A DNA stretch of 64,000 nucleotides. Source: Nocardioides lijunqiniae. GTDB taxonomy: Bacteria; Actinomycetota; Actinomycetes; Propionibacteriales; Nocardioidaceae. The notes beneath the pieces were generated by a model. The model was given only the letters and a program-made list of their open reading frames with translations, had not been told where the DNA came from and did not search any database. A program made the position numbers and the translations under genes. This document shows positions 24,809-33,791 of this stretch, piece by piece; position 1 is the first letter of the stretch; the number at the start of each line of letters is the position of its first letter. The DNA lies in assembly GCF_015024225.1 (NCBI RefSeq), contig NZ_JACJGM010000013.1, positions 60,103 to 124,102 on the forward strand, read 5' to 3'.

Positions 24809-25491
24809 GGGTCGTCGTGCTCACTGGTGCCGGGATCTCCGCCGAGAGCGGGGTGCCGACGTTCCGCGACGCCGACGGCCTGTGGGAGGGCCACCGCGTC
24901 GAGGACGTCGCAACGCCGGAGGCCTACGACCACGCACCGATCACCGTCCACCGCTTCTACGACGCCCGCCGGGCCGCGCTCGCCGGCGTCGAGCCGAACC
25001 CCGCGCACCACGCGCTCGCCCGGCTCGAGCAGGGGCTCGGCGACGACCTGCTCGTCGTCACGCAGAACATCGACGACCTCCACGAGCGCGCCGGCTCCTC
25101 GCGGGTGCTGCACATGCACGGCCAGCTGCTGTCCGCGCTCTGCCGGGCCTGCGGCGGACGGATGCGCTGGGACGGTGACCTCGTGGACCTGCCGCCGTGC
25201 CCGGGGTGCGGCGTGAGCGAGCTGCGGCCCGACGTGGTGTGGTTCGGCGAGATCCCCTACGAGATGGACCGGATCTCCGACCGGCTCGCCGAGGCCGACC
25301 TGTTCGTCTCGATCGGCACCTCCGGCGCGGTCTACCCCGCAGCCGGGTTCGTCCAGGCGGCGGCGTCGTACGGCGCCCGGACGCTCGAGCTCAACCTGCA
25401 GCCGAGCGAGGGCACCGACTGGTTCCACGAGTCCCGCCACGGCCCCGCGGGGGTCCTGGTGCCCGCCTGGGTCGACGAGGTCCTGGGCTAG
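24805..25491 (+). CDS. Sir2-family NAD-dependent protein deacylase (class III, CobB/SIRT5-like)
   Basis: 228 residues. NAD site: LTGAGISAESGVPTFRDADG (about 6-25) and TQNIDDLHERAGS (about 90-102); catalytic His in LHMHGQ (about 108). Zinc cysteines are in CRACGG and CPGCG (about 117-140). RFYDARR (about 51-57) places Tyr and Arg at the spacing that in SIRT5 and CobB recognises succinyl and malonyl groups, so desuccinylation or demalonylation is likely alongside deacetylation. It is translationally coupled to a methyltransferase. Confidence 0.9.
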   Translation: MRVVVLTGAGISAESGVPTFRDADGLWEGHRVEDVATPEAYDHAPITVHRFYDARRAALAGVEPNPAHHALARLEQGLGDDLLVVTQNIDDLHERAGSSRVLHMHGQLLSALCRACGGRMRWDGDLVDLPPCPGCGVSELRPDVVWFGEIPYEMDRISDRLAEADLFVSIGTSGAVYPAAGFVQAAASYGARTLELNLQPSEGTDWFHESRHGPAGVLVPAWVDEVLG

Positions 25492-25526
25492 GTAGCCTGT
25501 GCGCTCCATCGTGGGAGGGCACTCGG

Positions 25527-26024
25527 ATGTGGGGCAAGGTCGGGTTCTGCGGGGTGCTGCTGCTCGCGGCGGGCTACGCCGGCGCGCAGGCCAACAGCGA
25601 CGACCGGCTCGACTCGCTGGAGTCGCTGCGCGACGGCTCCGGGGTCCGGGTCGAGGCGACCGTCACCGGCACCCACGAGGTGGAGCGTCGGCAGAAGAGC
25701 GGCCGGCGCACCTACACCACCCGCACGGTGACCTGCCCCGTCTACACCTACGCCGACGAGGCGGGCGTGGAGCGCGAGCACCGCGAGCGCTACGCCTGCA
25801 AGGACGTCTCGGTGGGCGACACGTCGCCGCTGATCTACGACCCCGACGCGGCCGCCGAGGTCTACCTCGACACCGACGCCACCACCGACCGGCTGCAGGG
25901 CAGCGCCCGGATGCCGTTCTGGCTCACGACGGCCGGCGTGGTCGTGCTGGTCCTGTCCGTCGTCGGAGCCGTGCTCGGCTTCGTGGGACGCCGGCGGGCG
26001 AGGGCGGCGCCCACCTCGGGCTGA
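25527..26024 (+). CDS. DUF3592-like membrane protein
   Basis: 165 residues from the ATG at 25527, with GGGAGGGC about 8 nt upstream. One N-terminal hydrophobic segment (about 5-20), an extracytoplasmic beta-rich part with two cysteines, including VTCPVYTYADEAG and SPLIYDPDAAAEVYL (about 75-120), and a second membrane helix (about 133-156) ending in Arg-rich residues. This layout matches DUF3592 proteins. Function unknown. Confidence 0.6.
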   Translation: MWGKVGFCGVLLLAAGYAGAQANSDDRLDSLESLRDGSGVRVEATVTGTHEVERRQKSGRRTYTTRTVTCPVYTYADEAGVEREHRERYACKDVSVGDTSPLIYDPDAAAEVYLDTDATTDRLQGSARMPFWLTTAGVVVLVLSVVGAVLGFVGRRRARAAPTSG

Positions 26025-26041
26025 GTGGGGCTACCCGTCGG

Positions 26042-26047
26042 TAGGAT
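26042..26047 (+). promoter_or_regulatory. -10 hexamer TAGGAT, leaderless start
   Basis: TAGGAT ends 7 nt before the ATG at 26055. This decides the start over an upstream in-frame GTG at 26025. Confidence 0.5.
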
Positions 26048-26054
26048 CGCGCGC

Positions 26055-27209
26055 ATGAAGCGTGAGATCTACGACGAGGACCACGAGGCGTTCCGCTCGT
26101 CCGTCCGCGAGTTTCTGGACCGGTCGGTCGTCCCCCACGTCGAGGAGCACGCGGCGGCCAAGGCGCTGCCGCGGGAGTTCTGGCTCGAGGCCGGCAAGCA
26201 GGGCCTCCTCGGGCTCGAGATTCCTGAGGAGTACGGCGGCCAGCGCGATGACGGTGCGGGCGACTACCGGTTCAACGCCGTGCTGTTGGAGGAGCTCTCC
26301 AAGGTCAACGCCGCGCTGTCCTCGTGCGTGGGCATCCACGCCGACATCGTCACGCCGTACCTCGTCGAGCTCACCACCGAGGAGCAGCGCCGGCGCTGGC
26401 TGCCCGGGGTGGCCTCGGGCGAGCTGCTCACCGCGATCGGGATGACCGAGCCCTCAGGCGGCTCCGACCTGGCCGCGCTGAAGACCTCCGCCGTGCGCGA
26501 CGGCGACGGGTGGGTCCTCAACGGCTCCAAGACGTTCATCACCAACGGCTACTCCGCCGACCTCGTCGTCGTCGCGGCGCGCACGGCGCCGGAGAAGAAG
26601 GCCAAGGGCATCACGCTCTTCGGCGTCGAGACCTCCGCCGAGGGCTTCTCGCGCGGCCGCAAGCTCGACAAGGTCGGCCAGGACGAGTCCGACACCGCCG
26701 AGCTCTTCTTCGAGGGCGTGCGGCTGACCGACGACGACATCGTCGGCGAGCTCGACCAGGGCTTCATCCACATGATGCAGAACCTCCCGCAGGAGCGGCT
26801 GGGCTGCGCGATCTCGAACCTCGCGCACGCGCGGCAGATCCTGGTGGAGACGCTGCAGTACACCAAGGACCGCAAGGCGTTCGGTCAGGGTGTCGGCTCC
26901 TTCCAGCACAACAAGTTCCTGCTGGCCGAGCTCTTCACCCAGGTCGACGTCACCCAGGCCTACGTCGACCAGTGCGTGCTCGCGCACGCCAAGAAGGAGC
27001 TCACCGCGGTCGACGCGGCCAAGGCCAAGTGGTGGACCTCCCAGGTGCAGAACGAGATCCTCGACCACTGCGTCCAGCTGCACGGCGGCTACGGCTTCAT
27101 GAACGAGTACCGCGTGGCCCGCGCCTGGCGCGACGCCCGGGTCTCCAAGATCTGGGCCGGCTCCAACGAGATCATGAAGGAGCTCATCGGCCGCGACCTC
27201 GGGCTGTGA
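26055..27209 (+). CDS. Acyl-CoA dehydrogenase
   Basis: 384 residues, typical length. FAD-binding signatures are TAIGMTEPSGGSDLAALKT (about 128-146) and, at the C-terminus, CVQLHGGYGFMNEYRVAR (about 338-355) followed by KIWAGSNEIMKELI. It introduces the alpha-beta double bond in an acyl-CoA and passes electrons to ETF. The substrate chain length cannot be told. Its stop overlaps the GTG of the VIT-family gene. Confidence 0.9.
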   Translation: MKREIYDEDHEAFRSSVREFLDRSVVPHVEEHAAAKALPREFWLEAGKQGLLGLEIPEEYGGQRDDGAGDYRFNAVLLEELSKVNAALSSCVGIHADIVTPYLVELTTEEQRRRWLPGVASGELLTAIGMTEPSGGSDLAALKTSAVRDGDGWVLNGSKTFITNGYSADLVVVAARTAPEKKAKGITLFGVETSAEGFSRGRKLDKVGQDESDTAELFFEGVRLTDDDIVGELDQGFIHMMQNLPQERLGCAISNLAHARQILVETLQYTKDRKAFGQGVGSFQHNKFLLAELFTQVDVTQAYVDQCVLAHAKKELTAVDAAKAKWWTSQVQNEILDHCVQLHGGYGFMNEYRVARAWRDARVSKIWAGSNEIMKELIGRDLGL

Positions 27210-27922
27210 GCGCCTCCGTAGGACCCCACGAGGGCGAGCCGCACGAGGAGTCCTCCCGCAGCAGGCTCAACTGGCTGCGCGCCGGTGTCCTGGGCGCCAA
27301 CGACGGCATCGTGTCGACCGCCGGGATCGTCATGGGCGTCGCCGGTGCGACCACCGACCGCAGCGCGATCACGATCGCCGGCGTCGCCGGGCTCGTCGCG
27401 GGGGCCATGAGCATGGCGGCCGGCGAGTACGTCTCGGTGAGCACCCAGCGCGACTCCGAGCTGGCGCTGCTCGACCAGGAGCGGCGCGAGCTGCGCGACG
27501 AACCCCAGGACGAGCTGGCCGAGCTCGCCGGCCTCTACGTCGGCAAGGGGCTCGACGAGGAGCTCGCCGTCGAGGTGGCGCGCCAGCTGACGGCGTACGA
27601 CGCCCTCGGCGCCCACGCCGAGGCCGAGCTCGGCATCGACCCCGACGAGATCACCAGCGCCTGGAACGCCGCCCTCGCCTCCATGGTCAGCTTCACGCTC
27701 GGCGCGCTGCTGCCGCTGCTCACCATCCTGCTCGTCGGCCAGGGAGCCCGGGTCGGCGTCACCGTCGGCGCGGTGGCGGTCGCGCTCGCGCTCACCGGCT
27801 GGGCCAGCGCCCGACTCGGCTACGGGCCCGCGGGGCGCGCGGTGGTGCGCAACGTCGCGGGCGGGCTGTTCGCGATGGGGGTCACCTACCTGATCGGGTC
27901 TCTCCTCGGCACGCACCTCTGA
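27206..27922 (+). CDS. VIT1/CCC1 family transporter (iron/manganese type)
   Basis: 238 residues from a GTG overlapping the previous stop (GTGA). The family opening LRAGVLGANDGIVSTAGIVMG (about 22-41) is followed by GLVAGAMSMAAGEYVSVSTQ and a cytosolic charged loop, then three more membrane helices. Relatives carry Fe2+ or Mn2+ out of the cytosol. The coupling to an acyl-CoA dehydrogenase has no evident functional reason. Confidence 0.85.
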   Translation: MSASVGPHEGEPHEESSRSRLNWLRAGVLGANDGIVSTAGIVMGVAGATTDRSAITIAGVAGLVAGAMSMAAGEYVSVSTQRDSELALLDQERRELRDEPQDELAELAGLYVGKGLDEELAVEVARQLTAYDALGAHAEAELGIDPDEITSAWNAALASMVSFTLGALLPLLTILLVGQGARVGVTVGAVAVALALTGWASARLGYGPAGRAVVRNVAGGLFAMGVTYLIGSLLGTHL

Positions 27923-27923
27923 C

Positions 27924-27929
27924 TAGGCT
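27924..27929 (+). promoter_or_regulatory. -10 hexamer TAGGCT, leaderless thpR start
   Basis: TAGGCT ends 6 nt before the ATG at 27936 and begins 2 nt after the stop of the VIT-family gene. Confidence 0.5.
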
Positions 27930-27935
27930 CGTCGG

Positions 27936-28505
27936 ATGGGGCAGCGCATGTTCGTGGCCGTCGTGCCACCACTGGTCGTGACCGAGCACCTCGACGCGTT
28001 CCTGGAGCCCCGCCGCGAGGCGGCGTCGTTCCGCTGGGCGCCGTTCGACCAGCTGCACCTCACGCTGGCCTTCCTCGAGTCGGTGCCCGACCGCCGGCTC
28101 GACGACCTCGTCGAGCGCCTCGGGTCCGCCGCCGCGCGCCGTACGCCGTTCGCGACGCGGGTGGCCGGCGGGGGAGCCTTCCCCGACGTGGCCCGCGCCC
28201 GCGTCCTCTATGCCGACCTGGCGCTCGAGCCCGACGAGAGCACCTCGCTCGAGCGGCTCGCCGCGGGCACTCGCACCGCCGCGGCGACCTCCGGCATCGA
28301 GATCGACGGCCGCCGCTTCCGCCCGCACCTGACCGTGGCCCGCATCGGCCGGCCCACCGAGGTCACGAGCTGGGTGCGCCTGCTCGACGCCTACGAGGGC
28401 CCGACGTTCACCGTCGACCAGGTGTCGCTGATCGCCTCGCACCTCGGCCAGGGCGCGCGCCGGCGTCCGCGCTACGAGCTGGTCGAGACGTTCCCGCTGG
28501 GGTGA
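27936..28505 (+). CDS. thpR: RNA 2',3'-cyclic phosphodiesterase (ThpR, 2H phosphoesterase)
   Basis: 189 residues. Both catalytic H-x-T-x tetrads are present: HLTLAF (about 45) and HLTVAR (about 131), in the spacing of 2H phosphoesterases. The enzyme opens 2',3'-cyclic phosphates on RNA ends. MFVAVVPP near the start is the usual first strand. It is alone in its transcript and is followed at once by palindromic repeat copy 2. Confidence 0.85.
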   Translation: MGQRMFVAVVPPLVVTEHLDAFLEPRREAASFRWAPFDQLHLTLAFLESVPDRRLDDLVERLGSAAARRTPFATRVAGGGAFPDVARARVLYADLALEPDESTSLERLAAGTRTAAATSGIEIDGRRFRPHLTVARIGRPTEVTSWVRLLDAYEGPTFTVDQVSLIASHLGQGARRRPRYELVETFPLG

Positions 28506-28523
28506 GGGGCGGGGCCCCCGACC

Positions 28524-28611
28524 GTTTCCCCAAGGGATGCAGGTGGACCGTCACTTCCCTGGGGATGCAGCGCGAGGGAAGTGACGCTTCGGCTGCATAC
28601 CTTGGGGAAAC
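28524..28611. repeat. 88-bp palindromic repeat, copy 2
   Basis: Same length, ends and layout as 12304-12391; the arms here match even better (about 31 of 36). It sits between convergent thpR and the IMPase-family gene, so unlike copy 1 it is not at promoters. It fills nearly the whole gap. Confidence 0.85.
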
Positions 28612-28617
28612 TGCCCC

Positions 28618-29412
28618 CTACGCCGACGACGAGACGCCCGGCAGCGACGGCACCAGCCCCTGCACGAGGTCGTACGTCGCCGGGTCGGCCGCGGCGATGA
28701 GCCCGCGCGGCTCGGGCTCCTGGGGCCGGTAGGCCGCGCCGCCGAAGGTGCCGACGTGGCCGCCGGTCTCGCTGAGCAGCAGCGAGCCGGGGGCGTGGTC
28801 CCACGGCTTCGTGCCGGCGTAGAGCGCGTAGTCGGCGCCGCCCTCGACGAGCTGGGGGTAGTCGACGCCGCAGCAGACCCAGGTCAGGTCGAGCGCGCGC
28901 AGCGTGCCGAGCGCCCGCCCGATCCAGGTACGGCGTGAGGTCACCCCGCGCACGGCGTCGCGCAGCGGCGGGCGGACCAGGGGCTCGCCGTTGCGCCAGG
29001 CGCCCGCGCCGCGCTCGGCGACGAAGGAGACCTCGTGCTGGGGCTGCCAGATCCAGCTGCGCACCACGTCGCCGCCGCGCAGCTCGGCCACCATGACCGC
29101 GTGGTCGGGGGAGCCGGCGACGAAGTTCTTGGTGCCGTCGACGGGATCGACGGTGAAGGCGTGCTCGGCGGCCTGGTAGCGCTCCAGCACCGAGGCGTCG
29201 GCGGCCGTGGCCTCCTCGCCGAGCACGACGGCGCCGGGGTAGGCGGCCTCGAGGGCGTCGGTGAGCAGCACCTCGGCCTCGCGGTCGGCGACGGTGACCA
29301 GGTCACCCGGTCCCTTGTGCGAGATCTCGGCACTCGCGAGGGCGCGGAAGCGGGGGTTGATCACCTCCGCGGCCACGTCCTTGAGCAGGGTCAGGACGGC
29401 GTCGGTCTCCAC
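28618..29412 (-). CDS. Inositol monophosphatase family protein (possible histidinol-phosphatase)
   Basis: 264 residues from a GTG. Metal-site motifs are in order: LGEEAT (about 64), TVDPVDGTKNFV (about 86-97) and KPWDHAPGSLLLSETGG (about 203-219). These fix the Li+-sensitive, Mg2+-dependent phosphatase superfamily. In actinobacteria members act on histidinol phosphate, inositol phosphate or 3'-phosphoadenosine phosphate, and the sequence does not settle which. TAGGTT lies 6 nt before the GTG, with a GGAGG inside that gap. Confidence 0.85.
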   Translation of the reverse strand: METDAVLTLLKDVAAEVINPRFRALASAEISHKGPGDLVTVADREAEVLLTDALEAAYPGAVVLGEEATAADASVLERYQAAEHAFTVDPVDGTKNFVAGSPDHAVMVAELRGGDVVRSWIWQPQHEVSFVAERGAGAWRNGEPLVRPPLRDAVRGVTSRRTWIGRALGTLRALDLTWVCCGVDYPQLVEGGADYALYAGTKPWDHAPGSLLLSETGGHVGTFGGAAYRPQEPEPRGLIAAADPATYDLVQGLVPSLPGVSSSA

Positions 29413-29418
29413 CCTCCG

Positions 29419-29424
29419 AACCTA
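29419..29424 (-). promoter_or_regulatory. -10 hexamer TAGGTT
   Basis: Minus-strand TAGGTT ends 6 nt before the GTG at 29412, predicting a leaderless message. A GGAGG in the gap could only be used by a longer transcript from pntB. Confidence 0.45.
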
Positions 29425-29470
29425 CCCAGGGCGGATGAACGTCCGACGAACGAGGGTCGGCTCGGCAGGC

Positions 29471-30928
29471 TCAGGACGGCAGGGCGCGCACGATGTCCTC
29501 GACGCGGTCCTTGGCGTCGCCGAACAGCATCCGGGAGTTCTCCTTGAAGAACAGCGGGTTCTGCACGCCTGCGTAGCCGGTGGCCATCGACCGCTTGAAG
29601 ACGATCACGTCGCGCGCGTGCCAGACCTCGAGCACGGGCATGCCCGCGATCGGGGACCCGGGCTCGTCGAGCGCCGCGGGGTTGACCGTGTCGTTGGCCC
29701 CGATGACCAGCACCACGTCGGTCGACGCGAAGTCCGCGTTGATCTCGTCCATCTCCAGGACGACGTCGTAGGGCACGCGGGCCTCGGCGAGCAGCACGTT
29801 CATGTGTCCCGGCAGCCGCCCGGCGACCGGGTGGATGCCGAAGCGGACGTCGACCCCGCGGGCGCGCAGCTTGGCGGTGAGCTCGGCGACCGGGTACTGC
29901 GCCTGCGCCACCGCCATGCCGTAGCCCGGCGTGATCACCACCGACGAGGCGTCGGCCAGCAGCTCGGCGGCCTCGGCGGCCCGGATCTCGCGGTGCTCCC
30001 CGTAGTCGCGGGCCTCGCCGCTGACGGCGCCGTCGGAGCCGAAGCCTCCGGCGATGACCGAGATGAACGAGCGGTTCATCGCCTTGCACATGATGTAGGA
30101 CAGGATCGCGCCGGAGGACCCGACGAGCGAGCCGGTGATGATCAGCAGGTCGTTGTCGAGCAGGAAGCCCGCGGCCGCGGCCGCCCAGCCGGAGTAGCTG
30201 TTGAGCATCGAGACGACCACCGGCATGTCGCCGCCGCCGATCGCGGCGACCAGGTGGAAGCCCAGCGCCAGGGCCAGCGCGGTCATCAGCAGCAGCGGGA
30301 TGATCCCGTTGTCGTGGTCGTTCATGAACCACACGAGCAGCGCCACCGAGAGCACGATGATCGCGAGGTTCAGCAGGTGCCGACCGGGCAGCGCGAGCGG
30401 CGTCGACTTCATCCTCGCGCTCAGCTTGAGGTTGGCCACGATCGAGCCGGTGAAGGTCACCGCGCCGATGAAGACGCCGATGAACACCTCCACCTCGTGG
30501 ATCGTCCCGAGCGACCCGACGGTGGGCGCCTCGGGGTCGAGGAAGGAGTTGAGGCCCACCAGCACGGCCGCCAGGCCGACGAAGCTGTGCAGGATCGCGA
30601 CCAGCTCGGGCATCCCGGTCATCTGGACGGTGCGGGCGCGCCACGCGCCGATGACCGCACCGACCAGCATCGCCGCCAGGATCGCGCCCAGGGTGGAGCC
30701 GAGCCCGCGCCAGTGGTCGAGCGGGTCGGGCAGCTCGGCCTGGCGCGCGGCCAGGAGCAGGGTGGCGAGGAGGGCGAGGCCCATGCCGACCATGCCGGCG
30801 AGGTTGCCGCGCTTGGCGGTCTCGTGCCGGGACAGGCCGGCCAGCGCGCCGATGAACAGCACGGCCGCGATGATGTAGGCCGCCTGCACCAGCCCCGGCA
30901 GCTCGTCCGAGGTCAGGAAGTCGCTCAT
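29471..30928 (-). CDS. pntB: NAD(P) transhydrogenase subunit beta
   Basis: 485 residues. Nine or so membrane helices fill about 1-280 (domain II), then the NADP-binding domain III, with [15 protein letters not shown] (about 325), [18 protein letters not shown] (about 365) and [10 protein letters not shown] (about 405). With PntA it couples hydride transfer from NADH to NADP+ to proton entry, supplying NADPH. It begins one base after the PntA stop. Confidence 0.95.
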   Translation of the reverse strand: MSDFLTSDELPGLVQAAYIIAAVLFIGALAGLSRHETAKRGNLAGMVGMGLALLATLLLAARQAELPDPLDHWRGLGSTLGAILAAMLVGAVIGAWRARTVQMTGMPELVAILHSFVGLAAVLVGLNSFLDPEAPTVGSLGTIHEVEVFIGVFIGAVTFTGSIVANLKLSARMKSTPLALPGRHLLNLAIIVLSVALLVWFMNDHDNGIIPLLLMTALALALGFHLVAAIGGGDMPVVVSMLNSYSGWAAAAAGFLLDNDLLIITGSLVGSSGAILSYIMCKAMNRSFISVIAGGFGSDGAVSGEARDYGEHREIRAAEAAELLADASSVVITPGYGMAVAQAQYPVAELTAKLRARGVDVRFGIHPVAGRLPGHMNVLLAEARVPYDVVLEMDEINADFASTDVVLVIGANDTVNPAALDEPGSPIAGMPVLEVWHARDVIVFKRSMATGYAGVQNPLFFKENSRMLFGDAKDRVEDIVRALPS

Positions 30929-30929
30929 C

Positions 30930-32459
30930 TCAGTCCTTCCTGAACATCTCGAGCATCCGCAGCGTCACGAGGAACCCGCCGAAGATGTTGATGCTCGCCA
31001 CGAGCACGGCCACGGTCGCGAGGACCGAGACGGCCACGTCGGTCGACCCGACCTGGAGGATGCCGCCGACCAGGATGATCCCGCTGATCGCGTTGGTCTC
31101 GCTCATCAGCGGCGTGTGCAGCGCGTGCGCGACGTTGGAGATGACGTAGTAGCCCACGAAGACCGCGAGCACGAAGACCGTGAAGTGGTTGAGGAACGGC
31201 CCCGGCGAGTACGCCGCCAGCACGGCGAACAGCACGGCGCCGAGCGCGGCGGCGTAGACCTTGCGCCGTGGGTCGGGCGGCGGCTTCGGGGCCGCGGGCT
31301 CGACGGCCGCCGCCGGCGCCGCCGGCGGCGCCGCGGAGACCTGCACGGGCGGGGGCGGCCAGAGGAGCTCGCCGCCGTGGGTGACCGTGATGCCGCGCTG
31401 GACGACGTCGTCGAGGTCGAGGACCAGCTGACCGTCCTTGGCGGGGGTGAGCAGCTTGAACAGGTTGACGACGTTGGTGCCGTAGAGCTGGGAGGTCTGC
31501 GCCGCCAGACGGCCGGCCAGGTCGGTGTAGCCCAGGATCGTCACCAGGTTGCCGGTGACGACCTTCTCGTCGGCGACGGTCAGCTCGCAGTTGCCGCCGT
31601 TGGCCGCCGCCATGTCGACGACCACGCTGCCGTTGGCCATCCCCGCCACGGTGTCGGCCGTGATCAGCAGCGGCGCGGGCCGGCCCGGGATCAGCGCGGT
31701 GGTGATGACGATGTCGGCGGCGCGCGCCTCCGCGTCGTACATCGCGGCGGTGGCGGCCACCTGCTCGGCGGTCATCTCCTTGGCGTAGCCGTCGGCGCTG
31801 ACCTCCTGCTCCATGTCGACCGTGACGAACTGCGCGCCCATCGACTCGACCTGCTCGGCGACCTCGGGCCGCACGTCGAACGCCCGCACGACCGCGCCCA
31901 TGGCGCCGGCCGCCCCGATCGCGGCGAGGCCGGCGACTCCGGCGCCGACGACGAACACCCGGGCGGGCGGGACCTTGCCGGCGGCCGTGACCTGACCGGT
32001 GAACTGGCGACCGAACACGTGGGCGGCCTCGATCACCGCGCGGTAGCCCGCGACGTTGGCCATGGAGGAGAGCACGTCCATCGACTGCGCCCGGGAGATC
32101 CGGGGCACGGCGTCCATCGCGAGGGCGGTGACACCGGCCTGGTGCAGCCGCTCGACGAGCTCGGGGCTCCGTGCCGGCGCCATCAGCGACACCACCGTCG
32201 CCTGCGGGCGCAGGGTCCGGATCTCGGCCGGGGTGGGGGCGTTGACCTTGACCACGACGTCGCTCTCCCACACCTCGTCGGCGGGGACCACGGTGACGCC
32301 GGCCTCGGTGAACGCGTCGTCCGGCTGGTCGGCGAGCAGCCCGGCGCCGGACTCCACGACCACCTCGTAGCCGAGTCCGACCAGCTGGGCCGCGGTCTTC
32401 GGGGTGGCGGCGACGAGGGTCTCGCCGGCCTTGGACTCGCGCGGGATGCCGATGCGCAC
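30930..32459 (-). CDS. pntA: NAD(P) transhydrogenase subunit alpha (fused alpha-1/alpha-2 form)
   Basis: 509 residues from a GTG with AGGAGG at ideal spacing. Domain I (about 1-370), an alanine-dehydrogenase-like NAD domain, starts [20 protein letters not shown] and has [20 protein letters not shown] (about 170). An Ala/Pro-rich linker (about 380-410) joins the membrane part, with four helices ending in [24 protein letters not shown] sequence. The alpha-1 and alpha-2 pieces, separate in some bacteria, are one chain here. An inverted repeat sits on its promoter. Confidence 0.95.
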   Translation of the reverse strand: MRIGIPRESKAGETLVAATPKTAAQLVGLGYEVVVESGAGLLADQPDDAFTEAGVTVVPADEVWESDVVVKVNAPTPAEIRTLRPQATVVSLMAPARSPELVERLHQAGVTALAMDAVPRISRAQSMDVLSSMANVAGYRAVIEAAHVFGRQFTGQVTAAGKVPPARVFVVGAGVAGLAAIGAAGAMGAVVRAFDVRPEVAEQVESMGAQFVTVDMEQEVSADGYAKEMTAEQVAATAAMYDAEARAADIVITTALIPGRPAPLLITADTVAGMANGSVVVDMAAANGGNCELTVADEKVVTGNLVTILGYTDLAGRLAAQTSQLYGTNVVNLFKLLTPAKDGQLVLDLDDVVQRGITVTHGGELLWPPPPVQVSAAPPAAPAAAVEPAAPKPPPDPRRKVYAAALGAVLFAVLAAYSPGPFLNHFTVFVLAVFVGYYVISNVAHALHTPLMSETNAISGIILVGGILQVGSTDVAVSVLATVAVLVASINIFGGFLVTLRMLEMFRKD

Positions 32460-32472
32460 GCTGCCTCCTGTG

Positions 32473-32494
32473 GGTTGAGCCGCAGGTCAACCTA
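32473..32494 (-). promoter_or_regulatory. Inverted repeat over the pntA -10 box
   Basis: GGTTGA (32473-32478) and TCAACC (32487-32492) form a dyad with an 8-bp centre. The minus-strand hexamer TAGGTT (32494-32489) overlaps it, and the predicted start site falls within it. A factor bound here would block pntAB transcription. The cognate protein is unknown. Confidence 0.35.
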
Positions 32495-32553
32495 CACAGC
32501 GCGACGTGTGACCTGGCTCACTGCCCAGGCCCGTCGGTCCACGACCCCGAGGG

Positions 32554-33195
32554 TCAGTGCGCGAGCCCGTAGAGCCGGTCGCCCGCGTCGCCGAGGCCGG
32601 GCACGATGTAGCCCTTCTCGTTGAGCCGCTCGTCCATCGCCGCGGTGACGACGGTGACGGGGACGTCGAGGCCGGTCAGCGCCTCCTCGAGGCGCGCGCA
32701 GCCCTCGGGAGCGGCGAGCAGGCAGATCGCGGTGATGTGGTCCGCGCCGCGGTCGGTGAGGAAGCGGATCGCCGCGGCGAGCGTGCCGCCGGTGGCCAGC
32801 ATCGGGTCGAGGACGTAGCACTGGCGCCCCGACAGGTCCTCGGGCAGCCGCTCGGCGTACGTCGACGCCTCGAGCGTCTCCTCGTTGCGCATCATCCCGA
32901 GGAAGCCGACCTCGGCCGTCGGCAGCAGCCGCATCATCCCGTCGAGCATGCCGAGGCCGGCGCGCAGGATCGGCACGACCAGGGGCTTGGGGGTGGCCAG
33001 CCGGACGCCGGTCATGGGCGACACGGGCGTCTCGATCTCGTGCGGGTCGACGCGCACGTCGCGGGTGGCCTCGTAGGCCAGGAGCGTGACCAGCTCGTCG
33101 GTGAGGCTGCGGAACGTCGGCGAGTCGGTGCGCACGTCGCGCAGCGTCGTGAGCTTGTGGGCGACGAGCGGGTGGTCGACGACGTGGGTACGCAT
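32554..33195 (-). CDS. upp: Uracil phosphoribosyltransferase
   Basis: 213 residues from the ATG at 33195. Hallmarks: [18 protein letters not shown] (about 78-95), MRNEETLEA, the PRPP loop [17 protein letters not shown] (about 128-144), and uracil-contacting [16 protein letters not shown] at the C-terminus. It salvages uracil to UMP. The start is fixed by TACGGT 6 nt upstream; a longer frame to 33276 is not needed. Confidence 0.95.
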   Translation of the reverse strand: MRTHVVDHPLVAHKLTTLRDVRTDSPTFRSLTDELVTLLAYEATRDVRVDPHEIETPVSPMTGVRLATPKPLVVPILRAGLGMLDGMMRLLPTAEVGFLGMMRNEETLEASTYAERLPEDLSGRQCYVLDPMLATGGTLAAAIRFLTDRGADHITAICLLAAPEGCARLEEALTGLDVPVTVVTAAMDERLNEKGYIVPGLGDAGDRLYGLAH

Positions 33196-33201
33196 GCGCA
33201 A

Positions 33202-33207
33202 ACCGTA
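33202..33207 (-). promoter_or_regulatory. -10 hexamer TACGGT, leaderless upp start
   Basis: Minus-strand TACGGT ends 6 nt before the ATG at 33195. Confidence 0.5.
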
Positions 33208-33305
33208 GTGGAACCCGAGGCGAAGAGGGTTGGCCGTCGCCGCTGGGCGTGCCACCCTGGAGGAGTCCGGTGCCACGACCGGCGGGAGCGAGCGGAGGAG
33301 CGGCG

Positions 33306-33791
33306 ATGTCCCAGACCTCCGACGGCGTCGACTTCGCGCTGGCCGCCTACCGCGAGGAGGGCGTCTGGACCGTGCACGAGCTCGTCCACGACACCCTCGC
33401 CGACGTGGAGACGCTGGCCCACGCCCTGCGCCGGTTCCCCGGCGACCACGGGGCGGTCGGCCTGGTCGCCGTCGACGAGGACTTCTTCGTCGTCGTGCGC
33501 GTCGCCGGCCCCCGGACCCGGGTCCTGCTCTCCGACGTCACCGCCGCCGACGAGTGGGAGCTGGCCTCCTCGGCGCTCGACTTCCTCCGCCTGCCGCCGC
33601 TCGAGGACGACGACGAGCAGGCGCCGGCCGGCGACCTCGACCTCCTGGGCGACCTCGGCGTGCCCGCGATGGACCTCGCGATCCTGCTCGACGACGTCGA
33701 CTCCTACCCCGACGAGATCCTCTCCGAGGTCGCCCGCCGGATGGGCTTCGGCGAGCAGTTCGACGACGCGGTCGGCCTCACCTCCGCGTGA
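33306..33791 (+). CDS. tRNA adenosine deaminase-associated protein
   Basis: 161 residues, acidic, no membrane segment. It starts with [20 protein letters not shown] and has an acidic middle ([20 protein letters not shown]). This is the actinobacterial family always found directly before tadA; its biochemical role is not known. A GAGGAGCGGCG ribosome site precedes the ATG at 33306. The stop overlaps the TadA GTG (GTGA), so the two proteins are made together. Confidence 0.85.
   Translation: MSQTSDGVDFALAAYREEGVWTVHELVHDTLADVETLAHALRRFPGDHGAVGLVAVDEDFFVVVRVAGPRTRVLLSDVTAADEWELASSALDFLRLPPLEDDDEQAPAGDLDLLGDLGVPAMDLAILLDDVDSYPDEILSEVARRMGFGEQFDDAVGLTSA

Noticed and set aside
28502..28732. Open frames crossing the 88-bp repeats whose peptides look alike in both copies
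   Set aside because: The likeness comes from the repeated DNA; the frames run into unrelated flanks and lack start signals.
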